From: Strongylocentrotus droebachiensis
Taxonomy: Eukaryota > Echinodermata > Echinoidea > Camarodonta > Strongylocentrotidae
DNA length: 64,000 nucleotides
Reading direction: 5' to 3'
Assembly (NCBI GenBank): GCA_035222895.1
Contig: JAVYIG010000034.1
Coordinates: forward strand, 248,001 to 312,000
Of this stretch, positions 48,556 to 61,249 are shown one piece after another. The position numbers were made by a program, and so were the translations under genes. Numbering within the stretch: position 1 is the stretch's first letter; each line of letters starts with the position of its first letter. The notes under the pieces are model-generated. The model was given only the letters and a program-made list of their open reading frames with translations. It ran no database searches and was not told where the DNA came from.

Positions 48556-48830
48556 CTCTCTCTTTCTCTCTTTCTTTCTTTCTTTCTCTCTCTCTTTCTC
48601 TCTTTCTTTCTTTCTTTCTTTCTCTCTCTCTTTCCCTCTTTCTCTCTCTCTCTCTCTCTCTTCCTCTTTTTCTCTATTAACCTTTGACTGGTATCTCTTT
48701 ATTTTTCTGTCTTTCTGTTTTTTCTGTGTCTGTTTATTTTCTCTCCGTCTGTCCCTTATCTCTTGCTCCGTCTGTGTGTATCTGTTTCTCTCTCTCTCTC
48801 TTTCCCTTTCTGTCTGTAATGTTTCCCCTC
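48495..48830. repeat. (TTTC)n / (TC)n microsatellite
   Basis: Alternating blocks of TTTC and TC over about 190 bases, then degenerate pyrimidine-rich sequence. Both Phe/Ser/Leu-rich plus-strand frames here (71 and 126 codons) are artefacts. Confidence 0.94.
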
Positions 48831-49502
48831 TATCTCTTTTGTGTGATTTAACATTCTACCTCTCTGCACCCCCTATTTAGTTAAATTCTGCTAACTTTTC
48901 ACACCTTTGTATGACAAAAAAATATATGCCACTCCGTACCCCATCAGTATATAACACTTTCTCTACTCAAATCAATTATTTTCAGTTCACAACTGACATA
49001 GAAAAAGTAAGAGTCACCACAAAAGGCTGCAATTTGGTGAAAAACTATCTCTGAATAAAATCTTAAAAGCAATTACAATGCTATGATATGTTGTTGTTTT
49101 TTAAAAATCACGATGGTCCTACAGAAGTAAATATTTTAACGAAAAACAGTTACAGTCTTTGTAGTTTGAAGAGAGATAGTTAACTTGAGGCATTTCATGG
49201 ACCAGGTTGAAATTCCAAAACCCATCGTTAAACCTGGCTAATAGTCTTGCAGGGATTCTATCTTCTCTTACATTTGTAGAAAACTAAATCGATGATACAT
49301 TACCAGATCTTTGCACTACCATTAGATTAAAATTTCATGCTCGGAAAATACACAGAGCAAAACGCTGTTAACAATTTCCAATCAAGGGGTGTAATTACAC
49401 ATATCTATTTGGAAATTTGTTTGTGCCAGGTTCTCTCACAAATTCAATATCAAAATGAATTTCATGCTTAAGGGTGGTTCATCAAACAATCTTTTGTGTA
49501 GA

Positions 49503-49725
49503 CATGCTCTCTATACTCAAATGTTTAATCAACATTTCATAGGGCCAAGGGTAGACAACATTTATAAAATGGTAGATCAACACTCTTTTAACAGCTAGAT
49601 CTAAGGCTGGATCTATCATGTTAAAAGTGTAATCTACATGTACATGAACACGTCAAGAATGCAGTCACTCCCCTTATCACCCCCTTTTTAATGTTGATTT
49701 AACATTTGAGTTTTTAGAGTGCATG
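49503..49725. mobile_element. Foldback MITE, ACTCAAATGTT ends
   Basis: The left arm reads CATGCTCTCTATACTCAAAT then GTTTAATCAACATT. The right arm, reverse complemented, reads CATGCACTCTAAAAACTCAA then ATGTTAAATCAACATT. A second, inner pair of arms lies at about 49571-49593 (GTAGATCAACACTCTTTTAA) and 49617-49640 (inverted GTAGATTACACTTTTAACAT). Most of the 223 bases can therefore fold back on themselves. No coding capacity is present. Confidence 0.78.
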
Positions 49726-50675
49726 GAGTATGTGTAGGTCTCAAGAAGAGAGTAAATAAGTCTCTTGTCTCATGTGTACATTCAACCATTCTTCCACTGA
49801 CGTAAACTAACACTAATGTTTAAGAGCTTTGAACATACATATAAAGGTCACGTTCTGTCTATAAGGCAGAAGTTCCAGAATTTAGTTTACAAGACTTTTG
49901 AAGTAAATACAGAAAAGTTATTGTTGTATGGGTAATGTCTAATAAGAGCCAAAAAGGAGTTAATTCATATACATGTACTTTAACATAGAGTTAAAGCAAA
50001 TCTTAAGCTCTGGTATGGGATTTGTATGTCTAGAGAACATGGCTATATACTCTATACACTTTCTACCAAAGTTGTTTGATACACTTCATTTATTTTGAAC
50101 ATTCAGTGTAAGTTTTGTTGGATTCTGTGAGAATTTATTTTCTATCATTACCAGAACTCAATCTTATCTTAATGCCCTTCTGGCTCTAAACAGATGATGT
50201 GTACTCGCAGGAACTTTGTGTTTGCAAAGTGTAGATTTAGGTTTAAAAAAATAATTGCAAATCTAAGATGGAGTTGTTTTGAAATCTCCACATTTTTAAT
50301 AATTGATCAATCCAAAAGGGCAGACAATTCTATAAGAATTCTCAACAATCTTAAGTTCTCAAAGAAAAAGAACCAACAGTGCAAACTCATCAGCAGTACG
50401 TACACAGAGGGAGGTCAGTTAGACCGACTCTCCGTGGCTTGACCACTTGAAAATAAAACCACTTCGGCCTCTTGTGGACAGACCCCATTGATTTTCAATG
50501 GACATCGACCATGTCAGTTGACCAATGGATCGGGGTACCCTACCCAGTTTATTGTGTCTCAGAAATTGTGTACTTTTTCACTTGAGCTAGATGGGGGTCA
50601 GTTCCGATTCCCCTTATTTTAACAAGGGCCTATACATGTAGGCTCAAATAGATGGGGTTCTTCCAGGTGTCATAC

Positions 50676-50963
50676 CAGGGGGTGTTTCACAAAGACTAAG
50701 ATCAAATTTAAGTCGGACTTTAACTATGGCAGGCCATTCATGCCACTGTTTGCTCTCACCATTATGATCTTAGATAATGTTTTCCTTCAATAATCAATTA
50801 TCAAAAATGTAAATTCTGTAGATTTGTGACCATGATTTGTACGTCCCTTGAGAGACCAATGCCAGTATAAATGATGAGAGCAAACAGTGGCATGAACAGC
50901 CTGCCATAGTACAAGTCCAACTTATGTTGATCTTAGTCTTTGTGAAACATCCCCCCCCCCCCA
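50676..50963. mobile_element. Foldback MITE, GTTTCACAAAGACTAAG ends
   Basis: The arms are about 85 bases long. The left reads GGTGTTTCACAAAGACTAAG and continues with ATCAA and, later, GGCAGGCCATTCATGCCACT. The right arm, reverse complemented, reads GATGTTTCACAAAGACTAAG, then ATCAACAT and GGCAGGCTGTTCATGCCACT. The right end abuts a 12-C run (50951-50962), apparently an expansion of the shorter G run at the left end. The TTTCAnAAAG ends relate it to 16-323. Confidence 0.85.
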
Positions 50964-53691
50964 GGATATATACAAGAATTGTATATAGCTACACAATGTA
51001 ATACGATAAGTTCCTGTAATTATCTTTCTCTAGTCTGAAAGTCGTGTAACAAAACGTTGTTTAGTGAAATGCACGTCTGAACATAGCTTCCAACGAAAAG
51101 TCAATGAACAATTAGGGTCCCAAATGGCAACAAGGTTTGTTCATAAAAACGCATTACAATTCTAGAAATTACATGCAGGATTAAGAAAACTAAATGACTT
51201 AAACTGTAACTTAAAGAACAATGGAAAATGGTCAAATATTGGTAGAAATTAGACTGAGCACAACCATTTGCTTGGTTGGCTGAAGACGCAAAATGACTCC
51301 AAGACTCCAGACATTGCTGCATCTCTGTAATGAGCAATTCTGAGAAGACAGGTATGCCACCATTGCATAAAAAACATCATTACAAGAGAAAGAGGGCCAT
51401 TAACACTGCTGGAGTCTTCAGGTATTGAATGCCTCAGCAAACCGAGTGAAACCGGTACTGTCGGCTGAGAGCAAAAAAGGGGGATGGGGTCTTAAATCAG
51501 AGAATTTGACACAGATTTAATGTCCTTCTGGACTGTCAGAAGAGGATAATTAATCTTGTTATAAATATAGCAATTACCACACATCACATTGAGCACATTA
51601 TCAAAATCAAATTAGCTCCCCGACATGTATCCCTATCATTTTCCTTCTGTACAACCGCACCCCATCCAAAATTTCTCAAGATTCCCCATTTTGCCTCTCT
51701 CAACGCAGGGGTAGAGTACTGGGTACCTGGTCAGTAACCATTAATGTTTTCTAGGTTGATAAATCAGTTTTCAATACCTCAAAATTTCTGGAGCACGCTA
51801 TGTGATTTGACTGTTATGTGAACCAGTGGTATTTTTTTTTTCACATTTTCTTCTAAAACTTAGAAGGTTCATTTTAAGATTTCTTCCTTACAAAATCCAA
51901 GACTGAAGGAAGCATTTTTGTTTTTTTCTCAGAGTGTCAGTGCCACTTTGGCAAACATCAACACCACAGTAAATTCATGCTGCATGTGTACGCACTGCAT
52001 CGCATCAACCAGCTCTTTGGAGGAAATCATTTCAGACAACTCCTGTCACCGTACGTTCATCTCTCGTCAAATTTCAAAAAGCTCAAGATCCTTTTTTTTT
52101 CTTCATGATATGTCAAAGTTTATCACATAACCAGAAACACATTCTGTCTGTTATTTAAAGGCAATGAACACATGAAGCATTTTTTGCAAGTTGAAAGAAA
52201 CAAGTCCTTACATCTGTCATTAAAGTTATGCAAATAGTGGAATACTGTTGCTATGTAGTTGTATACAGTAGGACCAGCAAAAATAACTTAAAGGTTTGAA
52301 AATCCTACAACAAATTAACGAAGGTAGGCTAATTGAACACATGCAACATGCAAATAATTCATTATTAGATTAGAAGTAGGATTTAGGTTTTGATACTGAT
52401 TAAATAAATTTTAAACAAATTTTCATGGTATCTTTGTAATGATGTCTTGCAAGTTCTTTTACATCCAAGTAAGCAATGGGGAAGAGAACTGCTATACACC
52501 TTAAAATACCATGAAATTGTATAATCTATTCAAGACCTCAGTCTTCTCTTAAAGATAAAGTTGAGTTATGGTCATGCAATTGCATTGTGAAAGAAACGTT
52601 GCTGAATCGATCAGAAAAGGTTAATCATCTAGCATATAAGTATTGGTGTGTAATGCAAGGTTCTGGAATCATCAAAAATGATAAGAAATTTGGCCCAGTC
52701 TTGGTAAAGTTACAAGCACAGTACACCGAAAGATGTATATGGGATTACATGAACATGTGGCATAAAAATTGTATGATGTTACATGCCATATTTAGAATAT
52801 TAAGGCATTTGAAGGGCCATGCTTTTCAGGGAATATTTTTTATCTGATGTTCTTCCACACTTGCATAATACAATGACAACGCTCAATGACAACAAATTAT
52901 TTTTCACTTTTTCCCAGAACACAACCTTTTCTTTCAAACACTTGCTGAGCAGTTGCTAAATTACATAATTGGATAGTTTCTTTGGCTCCAGAAGAAGCAG
53001 CAAAGAAGGATAATTCACATTCTACAAAACATTAGCAGCAATCATGTTTTCCATCAGTTTATAAAGCCTCAGATGTTGGACGACCGGAGTGCCCCAACTG
53101 TCTCTGAAACCTCCCACAAAATTTCCGGACACGACATCACCCACAAGGTGCAACTGGGGATGTTGCCAATTTGGCTTCCAAAAAAGAATGATACACGTCC
53201 AAGATCATTGAAGAAGCAACAGACATCCCGCATATCCATGTACAACTGTATAAGTAGCTTTGCTTTGCTACGTTTTTTTCTTTCTTTTTGAGATGGGAGT
53301 TTCTGTCATCACAATGCATACCAGTATATTGCTATTAAAACTCTACAATTTTGATTCTATTCTCTTGACACATTCATGAAATAAATAAATAAATAAATAA
53401 AATGATTTAACAAATGCCACCAATTATAACAACAATTTTTTGGGGGGTAGAAGTCACTGACACTGTATTAATCAGGAATTGGCAAAAGAGTCTGATCTTT
53501 TGATTACCCATGAAACAAATGTTACATATGACACCATAACAAATTATTCTTTGTTTATACCCGATGGAAAAAGGTTGACAAAACAATACGAGTCGACGAC
53601 CATGAATCTGCACGTGCGGCTTTGCCCTCAAAGCAACCATTTTCTAATGAGTAGGTCTAGACTTCGTTTCCTCTGGCTATTCAACATGAGG
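50964..53691. other. AT-rich stretch without a recognisable gene
   Basis: Contains one inverted copy of the dispersed GAGCCAGAAGGACATTA-like motif at 51518-51540 and an (AAAT)n run at about 53380-53401. Several open frames of 60-86 codons overlap on both strands near 53073-53319 with no recognisable motif. Confidence 0.4.
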
Positions 53692-54091
53692 GGGCATTTA
53701 CACTGAAAGTAAAAATCATTGTTTTTCTCACATCCGGATTTTCCCCTAAGATTTGCTAGACAACTACCAATAAACGTGACCAAAAAAAATAAATTGATCA
53801 ACACCTCTACAGCATAGTTTTTCAAAATGCCACCTAAAACTCCACCATTTTTTGTACTGTAAATGTTCGCTCTCAAAACACCAGTGAATTATTCTTTTTC
53901 TTTGGTCATGTGACTCCCCTCGCTTCGGTGCTAAGGCATGCAGAGCAGCGACAAGTGACGCATGCCCACAACTCACCAAAAACAATAAAAACAATAATTT
54001 TGAATTCAAAATGAATTTTCAAGTGGTGCGAATAGTAGTTTTAAACAAAATATGGATTTTAAAACTGTTTTTTCTGCAATGTGAATGGGCC
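53692..54091. mobile_element. Probable decayed MITE, CATTyACAyTG ends
   Basis: The left end reads GGGCATTTACACTGAAAG, then TAAAAATC. The right end, reverse complemented, reads GGCCCATTCACATTGCAGAA, then AAAAC. The agreement is imperfect but resembles the better-preserved element at 37874-38157. The interior includes a patch of CG-containing sequence near 53917-53972. The 81-codon minus-strand frame at 53764-54009 has a hydrophobic start but no family that I can name. Confidence 0.42.
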
Positions 54092-55225
54092 TTTGTATGG
54101 AAGAGTATACCTGCATGCCTGTACAACAGTAAACCAGCTTTGGGGATTGGATAGACTAAAGACTTTCCCTTAAGACTTTGGGAAAACTTCTTAAAGGCTG
54201 TGTTTAAACTTGTTATGTCATGTTTACAATCTTGACAATGGGATTTACACAACAAGGAAGGTTTAGTTCCTGTTTTCCTCTATTCCTCCATCCCCTTTTT
54301 TCTGATGGTTGTGGTTATAAGTATGATGGATGGGTTCGGAATATGGTCAATACCGGGTGGTGACCATGAACATGATTCCTCAGGCTCTGGAAGACCTCAC
54401 CCTGAACTGTTCAACCTGAAATCTTATTAATAAGATGTATAATAAATAGGTTTTTTTTACTATTCAAGTGTGTATGTAATTTAAACCATTTAACTCCAAA
54501 CTTGAACTTGCAAAGAGACAAACATGATAATGATAATAATAATAATAATAATAATATTCCAATGTTATATAGCGCTAAATAAAAATGTCTCTAAGCTCTT
54601 TATAGATGACATGTGGATCTCCCAGAACCAAAACATGACTGGAATAAAGTACTTCTTACTTCAGAGATATGAGCTTTAGTCTAGAGGGTTCTAAAAGCTT
54701 CAGCAACACTTGCCCTACACTAACCCAATTCAAAAGCCTGTACCTTACCCTATCCCTGACACTGTAAATCTTACTATAGCGTATCAGTGCAACCCTAACC
54801 TGAACCTTATACCTTGACAAAAATCAAGCCCCAGAAAAGTAACCTGAGGAAACTTTCAGTCACCATTCACCCTTTAAAAAAAATTGTCAAGGAGCAACTT
54901 TTGCAACAACAGCAACCAATTGATGCATATTTTACAAGAAAAAATTCAAATAACTTTAGAACATCAGATGAATACACATACAACCTCCAGACTGTACAAG
55001 GTGTTAAGGCATCATTGAAATATATACAGGTACGGCACCATGTCACTCACATCACGTTTGCATAAAAAGATAAAACCTGGGCCACTTTACAGTTTCTTTT
55101 CTTTCCACTCCATCTCTTAAGAATTGTTGAACAAGTGTCATGTTTGTGGCTCTCTGTTTACTTCTGGGATTACCAACACCTATAGGTATGGATTGGTGAC
55201 ATGGGGTTTATTTTAGCTAAAGATA
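54092..55225. other. Unique sequence with (AAT)n run
   Basis: A clean (AAT)n microsatellite lies at about 54531-54556. No gene is recognised. Confidence 0.5.
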
Positions 55226-55485
55226 AGGCCTGTCCTCATCAGCTCGAGTTTGCCAAATAACCCACTATTTTAACTATCCCGTTTGCAAATTAACCAGTCA
55301 ATTTGCGGCTTCATCAGCCCAAAATATCCCGATATTTAGGAAATAGCTGGCTAATTTGCGCCCGTCAGAGCTAGTTTGTGATGAGTGTACATGTCGGTGA
55401 AGCCGCAATTTCAAGCTTCGGGATAATATCCAGAGTCTGAAAAAAGCGGGTTATTTGGCAAACTCAAGCTGATGAAGACAGGTCT
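55226..55485. mobile_element. Foldback MITE, CTCGAGATTG family, copy 3
   Basis: The left end reads AGGCCTGTCCTCATCAGCTC, then GAGTTTGCCAAATAACCC. The right end, reverse complemented, reads AGACCTGTCTTCATCAGCTT, then GAGTTTGCCAAATAACCC. ATA borders it on both sides, a possible 3-bp target duplication, though copies 1 and 2 do not confirm one. It is the shortest and most diverged copy; GAAGCCGCAA replaces the GAAGACGCAA of the others. Confidence 0.83.
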
Positions 55486-55639
55486 ATAAGGGACAGAATT
55501 CCCACCTGCAGATTAAAAGTGGGTATACTATTGTCCAACATGAAGAACTAGTTGAGGGAATCTCGATTGGAGCTTTAAAAAATGTTTGTCATCATTAAGT
55601 ATTGTAATCTATTCATAGCTATTCTCACTCTTTGTCAAT

Positions 55640-55723
55640 CTGTCTACTTCTCTACTTCTCTACTTCTCTTCCTCTCTCTTCCTCTCTCTTCCTCTCTCTC
55701 TCTCTCTCCCTCACCCCCCCCCC
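55640..55723. repeat. CT-rich microsatellite ending in a C run
   Basis: Repeats of TCTACTTC and CTTCCTCTCT grade into (TC)n, then a 10-C run at 55714-55723. Confidence 0.9.
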
Positions 55724-57990
55724 TCTAACGCTTGCTTTCTAATTTCTCTGCCTTTTAAGTGTGAAGTGATAAATAAATAAATGCTCATTTCAAGCAAAAT
55801 ACCTCAGTTTTGCACATTTTTCCTGTCACTATATGCTTTCTCCTTCTTATTCCTATCCTGAAGGCTACATTTTTATTCAATTTATTTAAACAATCATGAT
55901 GTACATGTTTTTAAGAATCAGTAGCGAATATAGAGATACTTAAATAAAAGTTGAACAGATCATAGGAAAATAGTTTGAATAATAAATTTTGCATAAGAAT
56001 GTTCACCCTGTAAGTTTTCCCTTGGCCTGACTGTCAAAATAAGACATTGTAAATGTTTCTATTCTTAGAACTAGAAGAAGAGGATTTAGAATGCAAAGTG
56101 CATGGAAGCGTAATACTAGAAAATCCTATTACATTTCTCTTTCTTGACGTGCAACTTTGGGGGAGGGTCGGCTGGTTGCACATACAGTAGTAAGGTTTAA
56201 TCCAAATCTCTTTTTTGATACCGTTGCTAGGATGCACAGGTAAATTACCCATGTCTGTATATATCAGGCTTCCATGGATGTTATATTGAAACACATGCAC
56301 AGGTGTGAACCATTCAAAAAGAAAAAAGTAACTGGTATGTAGTAATCCCTGCAACACAGGCTTTACCGGTATACTGAACAAGAAAATAATTCAAACTCCT
56401 GTAAACCAGAAAGTCGCAACATGGAACTTTCAGTAATTGGTTTAGTACATGCGTATGCCAGCTTCAAAGTAAGAAGCTTCTGCAAATTTCAAAAATTCAG
56501 TGTTGTGTTGACTGGGATTCAATCAATTTGTGACAAGAAACTTTTAAAAATCTGAACCACCTGCTATTCATGAACATTCAATAAATGTGAAAGCATACGG
56601 TTTTACAGTATACATGTACATGTACACGCACAGAGCATTGGTATCCTAATAATAGAACCGAAAAGTCATCTGATATCATGTCTACGACCACATCCTATTC
56701 GCTTTAAAAATACAGAGGGAGTATTTTGACTTTTCATGGTCGTCCTTCGGGGAAAGAGTCCTAGCCAGTCTCTTGCGGCATATCAGGAGATAATTCAGAC
56801 AAAAATCATACCGAATTAGCCTTTCGTTCGATTCCTTATGAATCACACTAAAACAACATGAGCCGACAAAATGACACGGGCAATGAGCTTGAATTGCATG
56901 CATCCTGCTACACATTAACGAATCTCAGAGCGCCTTGGCGAATTTTTGTTCTTCTTCTTCTGCTTTCGATCTGTTTCGCTTTGATTTAGCCGTTATTTTC
57001 AGACTGCATTTCCTGAATTCTGCCCATCAATTTACCAATTTCATGACACATTTATTCTGACTTGACGCTGGAAATGGCCTTGTGCATCATTTCCCCTTTC
57101 TTAGTCTTACCTCCAGGCACTTCTTACAAAAAGTCTGGAGTTTCCTGTCATACCAAATGAAAACAATTTTGTAAGTAGTTGGTCATTTGGGGAAATAGAG
57201 TGAATTAAGAATGGCAGCAATTCTGACCTCTTTCTCGAAAAGCATATCTTTCAAAATATAAATGAGTAAGCAGAATATGATTTTTTTTCCCCCTAAAAAG
57301 TGAATTGTACAATCATTATATCCCTTCCATATCAATAACCTAACTCCTTGATCTCATACATTGATTCAAATTCCTAAGATCGATATTTACCATTATATCA
57401 ATATTGACCATAACAATAAAATAATGATTTTAAAATCTCAATTCAAAGCAACTTCTATTTTAACTACCAACCAAGATTGTTTCAAATTGCTCTATTGGAG
57501 CTCACAAATTAATTTCTAGTGCTTTATAATATTCTATAGTGAAAAAAGTACCAAAGAAGAATTTTCACATTCCATACAAGATAAATTAATACCACCATCA
57601 TTACCACTTCTACATGAAATTTCTTCCATTATCGTTCTTATCTACCCCAACATCTCATTAATATTATTTCAACTTTTAAATTTCTTCACTCACCCCCCCC
57701 CCCCCCCCCCCCCAAAAAAGGGGGGGGAACAAACAGAAAAGAGTCTAGGGTTATTAAAGCTCTTGCTGAATTAGGCATCATCAAATCCACTATAAAAATG
57801 CTGGCAGAGATTAAAAAAAAATATAAAGAAGATGTAAGACAAATTCAATAAATCTGTAAGTCTTCACAAGTTCAGCTTATCAATATTTGACATATTGATT
57901 TTGATGGCCGTTTCTGTTCCGAATTAGAACATGGTGCCAGGCCATCTATAATCAGGAAGGCCTTTCTTCCTTTGTGGATGGATCCAGTTG
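55724..57990. other. No recognised gene; C-run/G-run palindrome
   Basis: A 21-C run at 57693-57713 is followed by six A and eight G (57720-57727), so the C and G tracts can pair around the A loop. A strong splice-donor consensus is present on the minus strand near 57105-57114 (CTGGAG then GTAAGA), preceded by a plausible acceptor (ATGACAG), which would bound a very short exon; no coding support was found. Confidence 0.4.
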
Positions 57991-58029
57991 ACTTCTTACA
58001 AGAACATTGTACCATTGCATGCTGAAGGT

Positions 58030-58175
58030 CTCTTTCGGTCTCTCTGGACTCGTTCTTTTTCAGTCTCTCTCGGTCTCTCTCAGTTTCTCTCTATCTTTCT
58101 TGTCTCTCTTAGCCTTTCTCGGTTTCTTTTAGTCTCTCTTAGTTTTTTCTCGCTCTCATCTATCTCTGTCTTTCT

Positions 58176-58225
<50 letters not shown>

Positions 58226-58250
58226 CCTCTCTCTCCCTATCTATCTTTCA
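58030..58250. repeat. TC-rich microsatellite
   Basis: Degenerate GTCTCTCT and TTTCTCT repeats lead into pure (TC)n at about 58168-58214 and then (TATC)n-like sequence. Confidence 0.92.
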
Positions 58251-61249
58251 AACATTTTTTCACAAGAGATGAACATTTGCACAAAGAAATGTAGTTAATA
58301 CATACAATAGGAGTACACAATATTAAGTAAGATCACTTGGCATAGTATGTATTTTTTTTTACATTCAGAATGATTTATATTCAATCAACTCTAACCTTGG
58401 GCTTATATCATTTTCTTAAAGCACAACCCTGATTAAAAGATTAAAAGATAAACAGTTTGAGCAATTCTATACTCAAATCTCTGATTTTTCCAATTGATTT
58501 GATCAAGAAAGTTTATTGCCCCTGCCTATTTTGGAAAAAGTTTAATAACATGGATGCACATACACCCTACAATTTTACTTCAGATCCTCATTGGAAAAGG
58601 TTATCGTGGATGCCTACGCATTTTGCTTTCGACACGATGAAGGAAGAGAGACAGTTAAAGGCCTGACTGGATATTAGAGGAAACAACTCAATTTAGATGT
58701 GCTTACAGCATATTGCAAACCGTATAAAAAACTGGATACGATTGATAAATCTACCAAATTTGTAATATAAAAAAAGACTTTACTGTGCTTACTTGTTACT
58801 ATAAAAAATGACCTACAGATGCAGGAAAGGGTCGTTTCTTAACATGTAATGCTTTGAGGGAAAGTACCTTGTTGCGATTCGACAATTTGAATAGCCATGC
58901 ATATCATTCTTTTTTTTCAAATCAAAATGAGTACTATTGAATTAGATTTAATAATAATAATAATTATAATCTTTTATTTGTTTTATCTTTAATAACAAAA
59001 ACGTGTTTCACAAGAGCTAACGCATGATACATTATAAATAAGTTGATAAAACTTTATTATCTATTTAAACCATTTATATCACAGTTTAACGACTCGTTCT
59101 GCCACTTCTTAACACAATATTTTCACTCTATATAAGCTGGGAATGTATCGAGGCGAAACGGGACTAAATATAGATTTCATCAGGGAGTACACCCAATCGC
59201 CCTCTTTTTCAGCGCTTCCTCCTAAGCGCTACCGACGACAGACGATACATGGGTACTTCCAGGCCCGCTAGTGATTCTTCGAGAGCAGACAGCATTTCCT
59301 TCCCTTCTAATATATGGCCTCTGTTCTATATACATAGTCTTCTTAAATGCATTCTCTCTAAGGCAAACTCGACTCTACTAGGGCAACTGGGCAAGCGAGA
59401 GTATCAGGGCAAAAATAACCGGGAGAAGGAACAATTAAGCTCTGGAAAACTTGAAAGGAACGCTTCACACAATTGCAAAGATTTGCCAAGATTAACTAAA
59501 GCGTGATTTAAGAATCATCACAATGATGATCTTTTCCCCTCTTTTTCATGTCTTCCGTGACTGAGGGGTGGATCAAGGTTCAAACGATAATTGACATTTA
59601 AAAAGCCTGTCTGAACTCTTGCTTCTCCTCCATCTTGACATGTGTGGCACATCTTTTGTCGATTTCGACCGACCGACTACCATTTTTTTGTTTGGGTCAT
59701 ATCCTCCCAAAATCATGTTGAGAAGGGGTGATCCTTATAATACAGCCTGAGTTCATCTCTGCAGGGAGCAGGCAGGATATAGTTAACATGATTAAAGTGC
59801 GATTGACTTCTTTCACGTTTTGAGATACCGGCTTAGACAGACGTGATGAAAAAGCTTAGCAGAATGTGACCAGAAGCTTTACATGAGCAATGCTTTTAAA
59901 GGGAATGTTCACATAAATTCAAGGCTATGATGAATAACATGTACCTATTCAAAATGCTTTGGAAACTCATGATGAACATTAAAACAAACATCACTGACAA
60001 TATCGTTATTTTTGTGACAAATATTTCTGGTTATTTTTTGTAAATATTCCAGGCAACCTTTACAAGTTTGCTCACGCTGTGGCAAAATGTCTACATGTAG
60101 CTTTTCAAGAACATTTCTTTTACTACATGTATTTTAAGTGAGAACAATCTATACCAGCTGCCTTTTGTAATATCTCAGGAAACACCAACAGATTCGTAGC
60201 AGACATGAATCCGCAGCTAGCGTCATCCACCGAAGAGAAAGAGAATACTTAATTGTGTATAAAAGAGATAAGAGATCCTAGCATGTAAACATAACCATGG
60301 AGAAGTATATGTGCATCAAAACAATGGCACTGTTTGGACGATATTTGAAAGTTAATTTGGGTAAATGTCAATGCCATAGAATGATTATGACATCCTCCTC
60401 CTATTCCAAAACGTTTACACTTACTGGCAATTGGACTCAAACACACACTTTGTATCATAAACTATATTACATACATGTACAGCATATACAGTATTTACAA
60501 TTATTGTAATATTTCTTTTAAAATGAAGAATATTTACATCTTTACAATTTACATCTTTTTATATTCATAACACTGTTTTGGTCCTTCATCAAAATCATTT
60601 CCAAGATAATTTCCTTTTTTAAACTGTAGAAAAATTAGACTGCTCTCTTTAATAGGCTAGAGACATCGTTTAAGAAACTGATTTCAGCTTTCATATTTAC
60701 ACATACGACTAAATTAGCACACATGCAATACTTTACTTTAGGACTCTCCTCATAAAATGCATTCCCATGTACAGTGTACCGGTACATGAATATGTATTCA
60801 CATGGTTTTGTCGGGCTGAATTCCATTTTTGACCTGATTAGTGGGGAGGAAGGAAGGGAGGGGTTCTGAATGAACCCCTTTCACGCTTATAAATAGGTCA
60901 GAAAATTGACATTGCACTTGGGGCATCACTTGAAGGACAACATTCGGAACAGTACATGTGAGATTAGCCTATATCCGAGTCTGTAATATTCATTTGCCAA
61001 CAGCACTTACTCTATTTAATGATTGTAAAGTAATGTGCATGTACCTACAGTCATGGCAGGCTCAACACTGAGTCTTTTTCACAGGGAACTAGATTGACAT
61101 TTAAGGGTCTGTAAACTCTGTATGCTAGGGTTGGGCCCTCTTTTAGAATCTTTAAGTTATGGGGGCTAGAGTTAGAATTAGGGGGATGGGGGGGGGGGTG
61201 AACCTGGCGCCTATTATTGTGAGCCCTACTGATGAAAAAATACATATAA
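58251..61249. other. Unique sequence without a recognisable gene
   Basis: AT-rich, with a short (AAT)n-like tract near 58951-58965. A slightly less AT-rich stretch at 59140-59510 holds an 85-codon frame with no recognisable motif. Confidence 0.4.

Noticed and set aside
48465-48880. Phe/Ser/Leu-rich plus-strand frames over the TTTC repeat
   Set aside because: Simple-sequence translation in overlapping frames.
53073-53319. Opposed open frames on both strands near 53.1-53.3 kb
   Set aside because: Both about 60-72 codons, no motif, no convincing splice context.
56682-56915. 77-codon minus-strand frame with several Cys residues
   Set aside because: Cysteines are not spaced as in a known zinc-binding or secreted domain; length is chance-like.
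57105-57160. Very short minus-strand exon between ATGACAG and a GTAAGA donor
   Set aside because: Splice consensus is good on both sides, but about 34 bases with no matching neighbours is insufficient to call an exon.
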